A stretch of 64,000 bases of DNA from positions 124,001 through 188,000 of the forward strand of contig CAMCVL010000001.1 of assembly GCA_945881985.1 (NCBI GenBank), read 5' to 3'. Shown here piece by piece: positions 7,561 through 16,220 of the stretch. Position numbers and translations under genes: made by a program. The notes beneath the pieces were generated by a model. It was not told where the DNA came from and did not search any database. It saw only the letters and a program-made list of their open reading frames with translations. Numbering within the stretch: position 1 is the first letter of the stretch; each line of letters starts with the position of its first letter. This DNA comes from Rickettsia typhi (GTDB lineage Bacteria; Pseudomonadota; Alphaproteobacteria; Rickettsiales; Deianiraeaceae).

Positions 7561-9204
7561 ATGACAAAGCACTTAAAAAACACAAAATACATTTTTGTTA
7601 CAGGGGGGGTTGTGTCCTCTTTGGGTAAGGGGGTGGCTACTGCCTCCTTGGGTTATATTTTAAAGTCCATGGGTTATAGCGTTTTTTTAAAAAAGCTTGA
7701 CCCCTACCTTAACATTGACCCCGGCACCATGAACCCCAAGGAACACGGCGAGGTTTTTGTAACTAAGGATGGCATGGAGTCCGACCTTGACCTTGGGCAT
7801 TACGAGAGGTTCACTGGGGTGGATACAAGCATAGACAGCAACATAACAGCTGGCAAAATATATTATAACCTGCTTGAAAAGGAACGCCGCGGCGATTACC
7901 TAGGGCAAACAGTGCAGGTGATTCCTCATGTTACAAATTTAATTAAGGATTTTATCAAACGCAATAATGACAAATACGACTTTTTAATCTGCGAAATTGG
8001 CGGCACAGTAGGCGACATTGAAGCCCTACCTTTTTTTGAAAGCATAAGACAGATTAAATCCGAGCTACCAAGGGAGGATGTGCTTTTTGTTCACCTTACG
8101 CTCATACCTTTTTTGCACGCAACAAAGGAACTTAAAACAAAGCCTACTCAGCACTCTGTAAAGGAGCTTATGTCAATTGGCATAATTCCAGATGTAATTA
8201 TTTGCAGGACGGAGAGGGAGATAGGTGATGACAATCTTGCTAAGATTGCATCTTTTTGCAATGTAAGCAAGGAGTCCGTAATACAAGGTTTTGACACAAA
8301 AAATATATACGACATACCGCTTAGCTACATAAAACAAGGTATTGACAAGGTGCTTTGCAGCAAGCTTAATCTTGGCGAGCAAAAGCCGCAGGTGCAAAGC
8401 TTGCAACAAATTATTGACAGGCAACATAGTATTACAAGCAAAACCAATGTCAAAAAAATTGCCTTAATTGGCAAGTATACCTCTTTGCAGGATTCTTACA
8501 AGTCCTTAACGGAGTCCTTAAAGCACGCTGCATTTAGCCTTGACATTCACCATAGTATTGACTTTGTTGACGCCCGCAAGCTTGACAAAAAAAACGAGGA
8601 AGAGATTGCAAAGGCTCTTAGCGGGTTTGACGGATTTGTTGTACCGGGCGGCTTTGGCACCGATGGGCTTGAGGGCATGATTAAAGCAATAAAACACATA
8701 AGGGAGAACAATCTACCATTTTTAGGCATCTGCCTTGGTATGCAGATGACTGTGATTGAATTTGCCCGCAGTGTTCTTGGCATGGCAAAGGCTCACACAG
8801 AAGAGGTTGTGGGCGATAATGCTGAGTATATAAAGATTGTATCCACCATGGAAAGCTGGGAGAAGGATGGTAAAATTTACAAAAAAGACGCGAAGCTTGG
8901 GGGCTCAATGCGTCTTGGCGAGTATGGAGCAAAAATTGCAAAAGATACTCTTGCTTACAAAATCTACGGGCAGGATGTAATTAGCGAAAGGCATCGCCAC
9001 AGATACGAAGTTGACCTTGCCTTTAAAGACAAGCTTGAAGCCGCGGGGCTTAAGCTCTCTGGCTTATCGGCAGATTCTGGGCTGCCCGAAATTGCAGAGA
9101 TAACAAATCACAAATTTTTTATCGCCGTGCAATACCACCCCGAGTTTAACTCTGGCATTTTAAAGCCAAACCCTTTGTTTGTTGAGTTTATTAAATCTTG
9201 TTAG
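7561..9204 (+). CDS. pyrG: CTP synthase
   Basis: Converts UTP to CTP using glutamine and ATP. It has 547 residues from ATG 7561, close to the usual 545. The longer frame from a TTG at 7516 would add a non-family leader. The synthetase domain opens with YIFVTGGVVSSLGKG (P-loop, about residues 10-24). The C-terminal class I glutamine amidotransferase domain has the nucleophile Cys391 in GICLGMQ and the His526/Glu528 pair in QYHPEF. dcd follows after a 3-bp gap, so the two pyrimidine nucleotide genes form an operon. Confidence 0.97.
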   Translation: MTKHLKNTKYIFVTGGVVSSLGKGVATASLGYILKSMGYSVFLKKLDPYLNIDPGTMNPKEHGEVFVTKDGMESDLDLGHYERFTGVDTSIDSNITAGKIYYNLLEKERRGDYLGQTVQVIPHVTNLIKDFIKRNNDKYDFLICEIGGTVGDIEALPFFESIRQIKSELPREDVLFVHLTLIPFLHATKELKTKPTQHSVKELMSIGIIPDVIICRTEREIGDDNLAKIASFCNVSKESVIQGFDTKNIYDIPLSYIKQGIDKVLCSKLNLGEQKPQVQSLQQIIDRQHSITSKTNVKKIALIGKYTSLQDSYKSLTESLKHAAFSLDIHHSIDFVDARKLDKKNEEEIAKALSGFDGFVVPGGFGTDGLEGMIKAIKHIRENNLPFLGICLGMQMTVIEFARSVLGMAKAHTEEVVGDNAEYIKIVSTMESWEKDGKIYKKDAKLGGSMRLGEYGAKIAKDTLAYKIYGQDVISERHRHRYEVDLAFKDKLEAAGLKLSGLSADSGLPEIAEITNHKFFIAVQYHPEFNSGILKPNPLFVEFIKSC

Positions 9205-9207
9205 TAT

Positions 9208-9777
9208 ATGTCAGTGCTTTGCGATACACAAATAATAGATTATGTTAAAAAATACGATATGATATCGCCGTTTTACGAGCAAAATGTTAGGTCGGCAAAC
9301 GGGGTTGATAAAGTCATATCCTACGGGCTGTCGTCCTACGGCTACGACTCCATGGTGGCAGATGAGTTTAAGATATTTACCAATGTCAACAATAGTATTA
9401 TTGACCCTAAGAGCTTTGACGAAAACTCCTTTGTTGACAAAAAAACAAAGGAATGCATAATCCCCCCAAACAGCTTTGCCCTTGCCAGAACCGTTGAATA
9501 CTTTAAGGTTCCAAGGGACATCTTAGTTATTTGCCTTGGCAAATCCACCTACGCAAGATGTGGCATTATTGTAAATGTTACCCCCTTAGAGCCCGAGTGG
9601 GAGGGGTATGTAACATTAGAGTTTTCAAACACCACCCCGCTACCTGCAAAAATTTATGCTGGCGAGGGTGCCTGCCAGTTTATCTTTTTAAAAGCCGACA
9701 GCCCCTGTGCTAAATCCTACAGGGACAAAAACGGCAAATATCAAGGTCAAACCGGGGTCGTTGGACCAAGAATGTAA
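9208..9777 (+). CDS. dcd: dCTP deaminase
   Basis: Deaminates dCTP to dUTP, feeding dTTP synthesis. It has 189 residues, normal for the homotrimeric Dcd/dUTPase-fold family. The active-site segments GKSTYARCG (111-119) and VTLEF with catalytic Glu138 are present, as are the C-terminal nucleotide-covering residues near [12 protein letters not shown]. No DUT-like fusion is evident, so this should be the monofunctional deaminase. It is co-directional with pyrG, three bases downstream, and followed by a repeat cluster with a terminator-like hairpin. Confidence 0.96.
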   Translation: MSVLCDTQIIDYVKKYDMISPFYEQNVRSANGVDKVISYGLSSYGYDSMVADEFKIFTNVNNSIIDPKSFDENSFVDKKTKECIIPPNSFALARTVEYFKVPRDILVICLGKSTYARCGIIVNVTPLEPEWEGYVTLEFSNTTPLPAKIYAGEGACQFIFLKADSPCAKSYRDKNGKYQGQTGVVGPRM

Positions 9778-9833
9778 AATTTTTCTTGACAAAGAGATAA
9801 CTCCTCCCCTTTAAGAACAGCCCAAAGATATCT

Positions 9834-9935
9834 CCTCCCCTTTTAGGGGAGGCTGGGTGGGGTATCTTAATACCAATGAGTATAACAACCCCACCTGCTA
9901 GGCTAAAGCCTAGCCTCCTCCCCTAAGAGGGGAGG
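9834..9935 (+). repeat. Composite palindromic repeat (L-spacer-R), copy B1
   Basis: Left arm CCTCCCCTTTTAGGGGAGG (9834-9852) is followed by CTGGGTGGGGTATC and a spacer. The right arm AACCCCACCT then leads to the inner hairpin GCTAGGC-TAAA-GCCTAGC and CCTCCCCTAAGAGGGGAGG, ending at 9935. The G-rich end of L can pair with the C-rich start of R, so the whole unit can fold into one large structure. It lies between convergent dcd and a lipoprotein gene. Confidence 0.9.
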
Positions 9936-9970
9936 AAGGTTTGCAAAAAATCCCCACTCTCTTGGGTGTT

Positions 9971-10029
9971 TTGCCCCAGCCCTCGCCCCCCTAGCGGCTT
10001 TGCCGCCTAGGGCTGGGGCAATATTTTTT
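9971..10029 (+). terminator. Large hairpin followed by T-run; likely terminator for pyrG-dcd
   Basis: TTGCCCCAGCCCT (9971-9983) pairs with AGGGCTGGGGCAA (10009-10021). Inside is a second stem, CTAGCGGC-TTT-GCCGCCTAG. The right arm runs straight into TATTTTTT, the signature of an intrinsic terminator. The inner module again has a TTT loop, so it also looks like a relative of the palindromic repeats. Confidence 0.6.
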
Positions 10030-10216
10030 GCTTTGCAAAAAATTAATTCTTAATACCATATTTGTATAACAGACCAATTCCAAAACCTCATAAATAGACC
10101 TCCTGCATAACTTATTATACAATCTCCTATCTTAAAATAGACTATACCCTACTGTGCAACTCTACAAAAAATCCCCACTCTCTGCAATACTAGCCCCCAC
10201 CCAGCCCTCTTTTTTT

Positions 10217-10278
10217 AAGAACCGCCCACAGACATCTCCTCCCCTTTAAGAACCGCCCACAGACATCTCCTCCCCTTT
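10217..10278 (+). repeat. Two exact tandem copies of a 31-bp unit
   Basis: AAGAACCGCCCACAGACATC followed by TCCTCCCCTTT occurs at 10217-10247 and again, identical, at 10248-10278. It flanks the left arm of the next composite repeat. The same period of 31 bp recurs near 27610. A longer near-identical block of about 85 bp starting at TCCCCACTCTCTGCAATACT occurs twice, near 10166-10250 and 10436-10522. Confidence 0.85.
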
Positions 10279-10297
10279 AAGGACTGCAAAGATAACT

Positions 10298-10427
10298 CCT
10301 CCCCTTTTAGGGGAGGCTGGGTGGGGTATTGCAATTACAAAAATACATAAAACTCAACAATCTACCCATTAGGATAGCAACCCCACCTGCTAGGCTAAAG
10401 CCTAGCCTCCTCCCCTAAGAGGAGAGG
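10298..10427 (+). repeat. Composite palindromic repeat, copy B2 (long spacer)
   Basis: Left arm CCTCCCCTTTTAGGGGAGG at 10298-10316, GCTGGGTGGGGTATT, then a spacer of about 50 bp. The right arm starts near 10379 and carries the GCTAGGC-TAAA-GCCTAGC inner hairpin, ending with CCTCCCCTAAGAGGAGAGG. One arm base has changed (GGAGAGG for GGGGAGG). Confidence 0.88.
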
Positions 10428-10538
10428 AAGGTTTGCACAAAATCCCCACTCTCTGCAATACTAGCCCCCCACCCAGCCCTCTTTTTTTAAGAACCGCCCA
10501 CAGACATCTCCTCCTCTTTAAGGATGCCACAAATAGCT

Positions 10539-10642
10539 CATCCCCTTTAAGGGGAGGCTGGGTGGGGTAATTACAATCCAAATAATACTAAACAACCCCA
10601 CCTGCTAGGCTAAAGCCTAGCCTCCTCCCCTGCTAGAGGAGG
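10539..10642 (+). repeat. Composite palindromic repeat, copy B3
   Basis: Slightly degenerate left arm (CATCCCCTTTAAGGGGAGG), GCTGGGTGGGGTAAT and a 25-bp spacer. The right arm has the GCTAGGC-TAAA-GCCTAGC hairpin and ends with CCTCCCCTGCTAGAGGAGG. The block from 9778 to 10813 has no supportable gene. Confidence 0.85.
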
Positions 10643-10813
10643 TTTATCAGAGGCGGACTCACCCCAGCCATCCCCGAGTATTTAAAAGTTAATCATGGAT
10701 GGAGAAGGGGAATGGACAATATGCCACAAAATACTTAAGCACAAGGCATGAATTTTTATCTATTTTTTATTTTTACAGGGTGGCAAGTTTATTTTTTACC
10801 CAATATCAGCCAT

Positions 10814-11389
10814 CTAATAATCTTTAATTGGCACGGACTTAAAGATATCTTTTTGCGACTCCAGTATAGAAAGTGCATTTGGATTGAATGTGTTATCTAT
10901 GGGGTCGTCAAAGCTTTCCTTGTTTTGAGCATTGCTTTTTGTTTGTATCAAAAATTGTAAGTATTTAAAATATTTAATTTTATCATCGTTGTAAGTGCTG
11001 CCCTGTTTTAACAAAAGCTCTTGCAAAAAATACGCATTGCCCTCGGTTATTGTTTCGTGTTTTTTTGCCATTGCGTAGTTCATGCCCTCTGGGCTTTCGA
11101 GCATGTTTTTAAAATACATATCGTTTGTCGCAACTATGTCTTCAAAATATTCTGTCTGTAGGTCGTAATACGAAATTTTATCAATATTATCAGATGTTGT
11201 GTAGATGGCATTTAACATGGGCATTGATTCATTTTTATTGTGTTTAAATTTTTTGTTATACTGCTCGTTTGAAGAAATAAAAATACTTTTGTCCTTTCTG
11301 CCACACGAGCTTGTAATTAGGCAGCAAAATATGCACAGTGTAAACAAGGATGCTAATTTTGCTTTACTTTTGCAAAAGCCTTTAATCAT
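10814..11389 (-). CDS. Putative lipoprotein of unknown function
   Basis: Predicted 191-residue exported lipoprotein from ATG 11389. The longer frame starts at a TTG (11461), and the 24 extra residues would displace the signal peptide from the N-terminus. It has a basic start (MIKGFCKSKAK), a hydrophobic core (LASLFTLCIFCCLI) and a lipobox-like TSSC with Cys29 as the lipidation site. The mature part is polar, rich in Asn, Lys and Tyr, and matches no family I recognise. It is divergent from the LPP20-like lipoprotein gene, with about 150 bp of shared upstream region. Function unknown. Confidence 0.6.
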   Translation of the reverse strand: MIKGFCKSKAKLASLFTLCIFCCLITSSCGRKDKSIFISSNEQYNKKFKHNKNESMPMLNAIYTTSDNIDKISYYDLQTEYFEDIVATNDMYFKNMLESPEGMNYAMAKKHETITEGNAYFLQELLLKQGSTYNDDKIKYFKYLQFLIQTKSNAQNKESFDDPIDNTFNPNALSILESQKDIFKSVPIKDY

Positions 11390-11538
11390 ATCAAAAAACA
11401 AATACATATCAAGATAATACTTGTTTTTTACCTTGTTTGCAAGCATAAAATTTACTTGCAATTTTGTAAAATGGTTTTACATTTGTTTAGTATTGCGTCT
11501 TGTTAGTTATCTAAAAATTTTTATTAATTATTTTTTGT

Positions 11539-12195
11539 ATGTTGAATAAATTTGCGATTTGCTTTGCCGTTGCTTCATCTGTTTTGGTAAGCTCTTGTGC
11601 TTACAAAAAGGCAACTTCAACCACCGCAGAGCAGCCTAAGGCTGACCTTGGTGTTTTTGCAAACTTTCCTGCTTGGGTGCTTGACCCTAGAGTACCGGGT
11701 AAGGTTGCCGCAGTTGGTATAAGCTCTGCTTCAAAGGGTGGTATTAAGGTTCAACTTGCTCAGGCCGAGACAGACGCTAGGGCAAACATAGCTCAGCAAC
11801 TTAGAACCGAGCTTTCAAGAATAACAAAGGACTCCCTAAGAAAGGCAAATGTTGATAATACTGAGGCTTTTGAATCTGCTTTTTCACAAGCTACAAAAGA
11901 GGTTGTTAAGGATGTTCCTTTAAGCGGTGCGGTAAGACAAGCATTGTTTGTTGACCCAAAAAACGGAGACCTTTATGTTCATGTAATTATAGATCAGGAA
12001 ATTATTAAAAAATACCTAGAGGAGTCAATGGATACTTACTCTAAGTCAATGCAGGCAGCTGGTGCAACACGCAAAACAATTGACGCAACTGAAAAGGCAA
12101 TGGGCTCTCTTTTTGACGAGCTTGACCTTGAAAGAGCAAAAGGCAAGCAGGATCAAGCTCCTGCAGCTCAATCTCAGGCAGTAGCTGCTAATTAA
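11539..12195 (+). CDS. LPP20-family lipoprotein
   Basis: 218-residue lipoprotein with signal peptide MLNKFAICFAVASSVLVSSC, so Cys20 is the likely lipidated residue. The mature domain begins with FPAWVLDPRVPGKVAAVGIS and continues with alternating helices and strands (AQAETDARANIAQQL ... DLYVHVIIDQEII). This matches the LPP20/LPP20-like periplasmic fold found in many proteobacterial lipoproteins of the outer membrane or its inner face. The C-terminus is an Ala/Gln-rich tail. The precise role is unknown. The gene stands alone, followed by two terminator-like hairpins. Confidence 0.75.
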   Translation: MLNKFAICFAVASSVLVSSCAYKKATSTTAEQPKADLGVFANFPAWVLDPRVPGKVAAVGISSASKGGIKVQLAQAETDARANIAQQLRTELSRITKDSLRKANVDNTEAFESAFSQATKEVVKDVPLSGAVRQALFVDPKNGDLYVHVIIDQEIIKKYLEESMDTYSKSMQAAGATRKTIDATEKAMGSLFDELDLERAKGKQDQAPAAQSQAVAAN

Positions 12196-12251
12196 TTTGG
12201 CAAGTTAAAACAAATTGCTGCAAAGCTAACACCTAGTTTATTATATCCATT

Positions 12252-12338
12252 GCTTCCCTTTAGGGGAGCTTTGGCTTATGGTAAAAACCCTCGTATTTTA
12301 GGCGGTGTGTAAAAAACCATCCCTTTAAGGGGTTTTTA
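12252..12338. terminator. Two hairpins between convergent genes (bidirectional terminator)
   Basis: GCTTCCC-TTTA-GGGGAGC at 12252-12269 is followed by TTTGGCTT. AAAAACC ... GGTTTTT at about 12312-12337 encloses CCCTTTAAGG and has A/T runs on both sides, so it can work in both directions. They lie between the LPP20-like gene (plus) and the uracil-DNA glycosylase gene (minus). The first hairpin shares the CCCTTTAGGGG core of the palindromic repeats. Nothing else is seen in 12196-12501. Confidence 0.55.
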
Positions 12339-12501
12339 TAAATTAACCATCCTCTTTAATGAGTCTTTTTAGTAGGCACTGAGTGTCATAAACCATTTTA
12401 TTTGCAAATGCCATTGTGTTTATGGTAAAAAATCTATTTCTCCGTTCCAAGTTTCACTTAGGGTTAGAGTGGTGTTTTGGCAATGGCATGTTACAGTTGG
12501 G

Positions 12502-13422
12502 CTATGCGTCAAAAAAATTTGCCCTAAGCCACAAGAGGTCAATATACATATCGCGTTTTTTAAAGGGGTTGCGTAACAAGTAAGACGGATGATAAAGACA
12601 GGTAGTTTTGATTTTTTTACCTGCAATTTCGGCTTCAAAAATCTTTTGCCTTGCGGTTGATATACCATCTATACCAAGAATGTTTTTAAGCGGCGAGGAG
12701 CCTATTAGAATAATTTTATCTATGCCCTGCAGCTCTATAAGTTTGCTAATAAATGGTTTACAGGCTTGCATTTCGGCATCGGTTGGGGGGCGGTTTGCGG
12801 GGGGGCGATAAAAAACGCAATTTGTAATTAAAAAATCTTGCTCGCGGTGCAGGCTGATTGCCTTAAAAGCCTCCATCAAAAGCTTGCCGCTACGCCCGCA
12901 AAAAGGCACTCCAGCAAGGTTTTCATCCTCCCCAGGTGCCTCGCCAATAAGCAGTAATTTTGCATTTAGCGAGCCGTCGTAAAAAACCGTTCTTGTATGC
13001 GGCGTTTTTAAAGAGCATCCGTTAAATGATTGCAGTAAATCTTTTAACTCATCGCTTGTTTTGCAAGCGGATATCTGCATCGCCGTTTCGTCAGCCTGCT
13101 GTTTTACAGTTTGATCTTCGGCTTTCATTTCTGTATATGTATCGGTCTCAATGGGATCGGCTTGTTTGCTTGGCTTGTTGTTTAAATGCTGAGCTTGATT
13201 AAGCCCCCCCGCTTTATTTAACTGGGATTGGCTTGGCGTGGCATCCTGTTTTTTCGCCTCCGGGGCGGTAAAGAGCTTTTTAAAGTTTTTGTCAACAGAG
13301 GGAGAGAAGGCAAAGCAATAGTCTTCCTCGTAGCATTCATGCAGGAATGTAAAATACGATAAAAGCTCGTTTTTAATGTCAAGCAGGTCAATGCTTGTTT
13401 TGCCACCTTGCCCACCTTGCAT
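12502..13422 (-). CDS. Uracil-DNA glycosylase, family 4/5-like
   Basis: Removes uracil from DNA in base excision repair. It has 306 residues from ATG 13422, whose ATG overlaps the purM stop as TAATG, so translation is probably coupled. The C-terminal 190 residues hold the domain. Motif A is GEAPGEDEN, with NCVFYRPPANRPP downstream and CLYHPSYLLRN as the motif B region. The spread of Cys residues (before GCSLKTP, in MQACKPF and in TTCLYHPS) fits the 4Fe-4S cluster of this family. The N-terminal 110 residues are low-complexity and acidic/Gln-rich, typical of a flexible extension. Coupling to purM links repair to nucleotide synthesis only by position. Confidence 0.88.
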   Translation of the reverse strand: MQGGQGGKTSIDLLDIKNELLSYFTFLHECYEEDYCFAFSPSVDKNFKKLFTAPEAKKQDATPSQSQLNKAGGLNQAQHLNNKPSKQADPIETDTYTEMKAEDQTVKQQADETAMQISACKTSDELKDLLQSFNGCSLKTPHTRTVFYDGSLNAKLLLIGEAPGEDENLAGVPFCGRSGKLLMEAFKAISLHREQDFLITNCVFYRPPANRPPTDAEMQACKPFISKLIELQGIDKIILIGSSPLKNILGIDGISTARQKIFEAEIAGKKIKTTCLYHPSYLLRNPFKKRDMYIDLLWLRANFFDA

Positions 13423-14426
13423 TAGGCACGGGCAATAACCTCTCCGCAAATAAAGCTACCCTCTATTTTGCTAAGGTAAAAATCGGCATCATCCTTGTTA
13501 CAAACAACAACAAAACCAAGACCTAGGTTAAATACTTTACGCATCTCCGCCTCGTCTACCTCGCCAAGGGCTTGTATGTAGTTAAAAATTTCTGGTCTTT
13601 TTATACTTGCAAAATCAATGCTTATGTCAAGCTCGCTTGGTATAACTCTAATGATGTTATCATAAATGCCGCCGCCGGTAATGTGTGCCAAGGCTTTAAG
13701 GGACGACCTTTTAAGCACGCCCTTAACCTGCTTTACATATATTTTTGTTGGGGTAATTAATACCTCGCCTACGGTTTTACTGCTACTAAGCCTTGGGTCA
13801 ATCTTGTTTATGTCAATACTATTTACCTCCAAGACCTTATTAACAAGAGAATAGCCATTGGAATGCACCCCGCTTGACCCAATGCCAATAATTAAATCCC
13901 CTGCTGCAACAGTGTTTTTAGGCAAAAAATCCTCCTTTTCGCAAAAGCCAATAGCAAAGCCCGCAAGGTCGTAATCCTTGCCGTGGTAAAGCCCGGGCAT
14001 CTCGGCGGTTTCGCCTCCGCTAAGTTCACATTCCGCCTGATTACAGCCCTCAATAATACCCTCAATTATTTGCTTTGATATTGCTGGGTCAAGCTTGCCG
14101 CTTGCGTAGTAATCTAAAAACATTTTAGGCAGTGCTCCATGGCATAAAATGTCGTTAACGCACATTGCCACAAGGTCAACACCAATACTACTATGATTGT
14201 TTGTTTTATTGGCAATTTTAAGTTTTGTACCCACTCCATCGGTGCCGGTGACTAATATTGGATGCTTCATGTCAAGCTCAGACACATCAAAAGCCGCCCC
14301 AAACATGCCTATTGCGGTGCCCTTGTTGCTTTTTGTGGATTTTTTTACAACCATTTCCTTAATCGTATCAACAAAATCATCGCCCGCCTTAATGTCAACG
14401 CCGGAGTCCTTGTATGTAATTGCCAT
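13422..14426 (-). CDS. purM: Phosphoribosylformylglycinamidine cyclo-ligase (AIR synthetase)
   Basis: Fifth step of purine synthesis, closing the imidazole ring with ATP. It has 334 residues from ATG 14426 (MAITYKDSGVDIKAGDDFV), matching the family start; seven more codons exist upstream but are non-conserved. The signature features are the TDGVGTKL segment, the HGALPKMFLDYYASG region and the GGETAEMPGLY loop near residue 150. The protein sits first in a two-gene operon with the glycosylase gene. purK is about 21 kb away, so purine genes are scattered. Confidence 0.96.
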   Translation of the reverse strand: MAITYKDSGVDIKAGDDFVDTIKEMVVKKSTKSNKGTAIGMFGAAFDVSELDMKHPILVTGTDGVGTKLKIANKTNNHSSIGVDLVAMCVNDILCHGALPKMFLDYYASGKLDPAISKQIIEGIIEGCNQAECELSGGETAEMPGLYHGKDYDLAGFAIGFCEKEDFLPKNTVAAGDLIIGIGSSGVHSNGYSLVNKVLEVNSIDINKIDPRLSSSKTVGEVLITPTKIYVKQVKGVLKRSSLKALAHITGGGIYDNIIRVIPSELDISIDFASIKRPEIFNYIQALGEVDEAEMRKVFNLGLGFVVVCNKDDADFYLSKIEGSFICGEVIARA

Positions 14427-14681
14427 AAACAATTGCAAAAATATCACTAAAATATCGTTAAAACTAGATATCTAAACATAGTATATAAATTGCAATATTT
14501 TGCAAGACAAAAATGTTTTTAAATACACTGCAAAAAGACATTATTTTGTTGCAATTTTGTAAATATACTATTAGAATTTAGTTAAAATAATGTTGCATAG
14601 CTTTAAAGCCTTTGCTGTGTGGTGCGTTTATCACATCAACATTCTTGCTGCGGTGTTTTATTTGAGGTTTAGTTTTTAAAA

Positions 14682-16220
14682 ATGAAGGACTCTTGCTTTG
14701 TGTTTATATTTGGTCCAAGCGGCACGCTTGGTGCGTTATTTAGCAAGGAAAGTCTAATTAGTTCAAAATTTTTTAATGCTGGCGGGGATTCTGCAACTAT
14801 TACCGCTATGGAAAACTATCTTTCAACAAATCGCAGAGCTGGTATTAAAATTGTTGTTGACCATGGAGGTCAAAACTTTTTGTCTCGTAGTGCACTTAAA
14901 ACATTAAAGCCAAAATCACTACAAAACTTTTTACGCACAAAGCTACAAACTGACCTTAAGCACACGCCAGAGTCCCTTAAAACAGCAAGGCTTATTAAGT
15001 CCGACCCAGGGGAAAAAACTGACGAATATTTGCTTGCAAATATATCAATTGAAAGCGATGTAAGTGCATTTGTTCAAGCGGCACAGGGTCATAGCAATAA
15101 AATTATTGGATTTTATTCATCGGCTGCCGAGTTAAACGATATATCATCGCCTACGGATATTAAAGACTTATCATCTTTTGATTTGCTAAAAAGGCAATTT
15201 GCTGGCAAAAAAAAATCTATAAAGCCAAAAAATAATCTATATACATATGACGCATCTTCAAGAACCGGCACAACTCAGGCTGGGTCAAAAATGGGTGCAA
15301 AGTCTTGGATTGTAAGCGTTGCTTTTCTTGAAACCTCAGGGCTTAGAACCACCGTAAGTATAGGTAACTCGGTATTGGTGTCCAAGGTTAAAAAAATCTC
15401 GGACAGAAGCTTTAACGAAACTGCACCAATAATAACAGGCGAAATAAACTCCGCTATCCAATATGCCGAAAGAGCCTCCTTGATGTCCAAACAAAACTTA
15501 TTTATGAATGTTTTTGGATCTAAGGACTTTTTATCAAGTATTGAAGCAATATCGCCAGATGTTGGAACGGTAAATCTCTTTTTAATGCAGGACTATATCA
15601 ATATAACAAAAAATCAGGCACTGGCAAAGGAATACAATTACCCTGCTGCCCTTGCCCTTGCTTATAAAATTTACAAAAAACCTTTTATTACTTTTAAGGA
15701 CGGACATGTTAACGACCACCTAATTAAAGAGAATATATACAAAGCTATACTATACATTGGTATCGCTATGTTTGTTGGGGTAAATTCCTTTGCGTTATAT
15801 AACATATTGCCACTTAAAAAAATGAAGGAGGAATACAGAAAGTCTCTTACAGAGGAGGAGCAGGTGCGAAAAAAATTCAACGAAGCAACTGCAAAAGTCA
15901 AAGATGTTAATGTCAGTCGTATGACAGATCTTGTAAATTTATATTCCTCAATTGACAACGCACCAAGTGTTAAAAACTTTTTTAGCGATGTTTCCCAGAT
16001 GTTAAATGCTAGTGAGGAAGTGTCGGTTAGTAAGTTTGTGTTTAACGCCTCTGCCGGCATGCCAAAAGTAATTGTTGTTTTAAGTTTTAAAGACCCGTCA
16101 AAACAAACTTTTTTAATTGAGGCACTAAGGAGCAAGCATCCCGAATACGAAATTAGCATTCAGGAAATTAAAACCGAAAGCAACGAAGCAGTATTAAAAT
16201 TTATTAAACGCACAGCATGA
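14682..16220 (+). CDS. PilM/PilN- or GspL-like bitopic inner-membrane protein
   Basis: 512 residues. About 350 cytoplasmic residues resemble the actin-like fold of PilM/GspL-type pilus assembly proteins, with segments such as IKIVVDHGGQNFL and SGLRTTVSIGNSVLVSK. One membrane helix follows at about 355-377 (AILYIGIAMFVGVNSFALYN). The periplasmic part has a coiled coil (about 385-420) and a small ferredoxin-like C-terminal domain like PilN. I infer the architecture from layout and weak sequence resemblance; no diagnostic motif is conserved. The stop overlaps the next start as ATGA. With the two following genes it looks like a PilMN-PilO-PilP alignment platform. No pilin, ATPase or secretin gene is nearby. 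Confidence 0.45.
   Translation: MKDSCFVFIFGPSGTLGALFSKESLISSKFFNAGGDSATITAMENYLSTNRRAGIKIVVDHGGQNFLSRSALKTLKPKSLQNFLRTKLQTDLKHTPESLKTARLIKSDPGEKTDEYLLANISIESDVSAFVQAAQGHSNKIIGFYSSAAELNDISSPTDIKDLSSFDLLKRQFAGKKKSIKPKNNLYTYDASSRTGTTQAGSKMGAKSWIVSVAFLETSGLRTTVSIGNSVLVSKVKKISDRSFNETAPIITGEINSAIQYAERASLMSKQNLFMNVFGSKDFLSSIEAISPDVGTVNLFLMQDYINITKNQALAKEYNYPAALALAYKIYKKPFITFKDGHVNDHLIKENIYKAILYIGIAMFVGVNSFALYNILPLKKMKEEYRKSLTEEEQVRKKFNEATAKVKDVNVSRMTDLVNLYSSIDNAPSVKNFFSDVSQMLNASEEVSVSKFVFNASAGMPKVIVVLSFKDPSKQTFLIEALRSKHPEYEISIQEIKTESNEAVLKFIKRTA

Noticed and set aside
9797-10680. Repeat cluster as a CRISPR array
   Set aside because: Unit lengths and spacings vary (31 bp, about 100-130 bp, about 270 bp), spacers are partly conserved among loci, and no cas gene is present.
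10748-10960. 70-codon plus-strand frame opposite the lipoprotein gene end
   Set aside because: It overlaps the lipoprotein gene in antisense, and its composition is that of a shadow frame.
14480-14681. Small RNA (SRP-like) before the PilM-like gene
   Set aside because: A TGTGGTGCGTTTATCAC segment looked suggestive, but no SRP tetraloop or conserved internal loop can be found.
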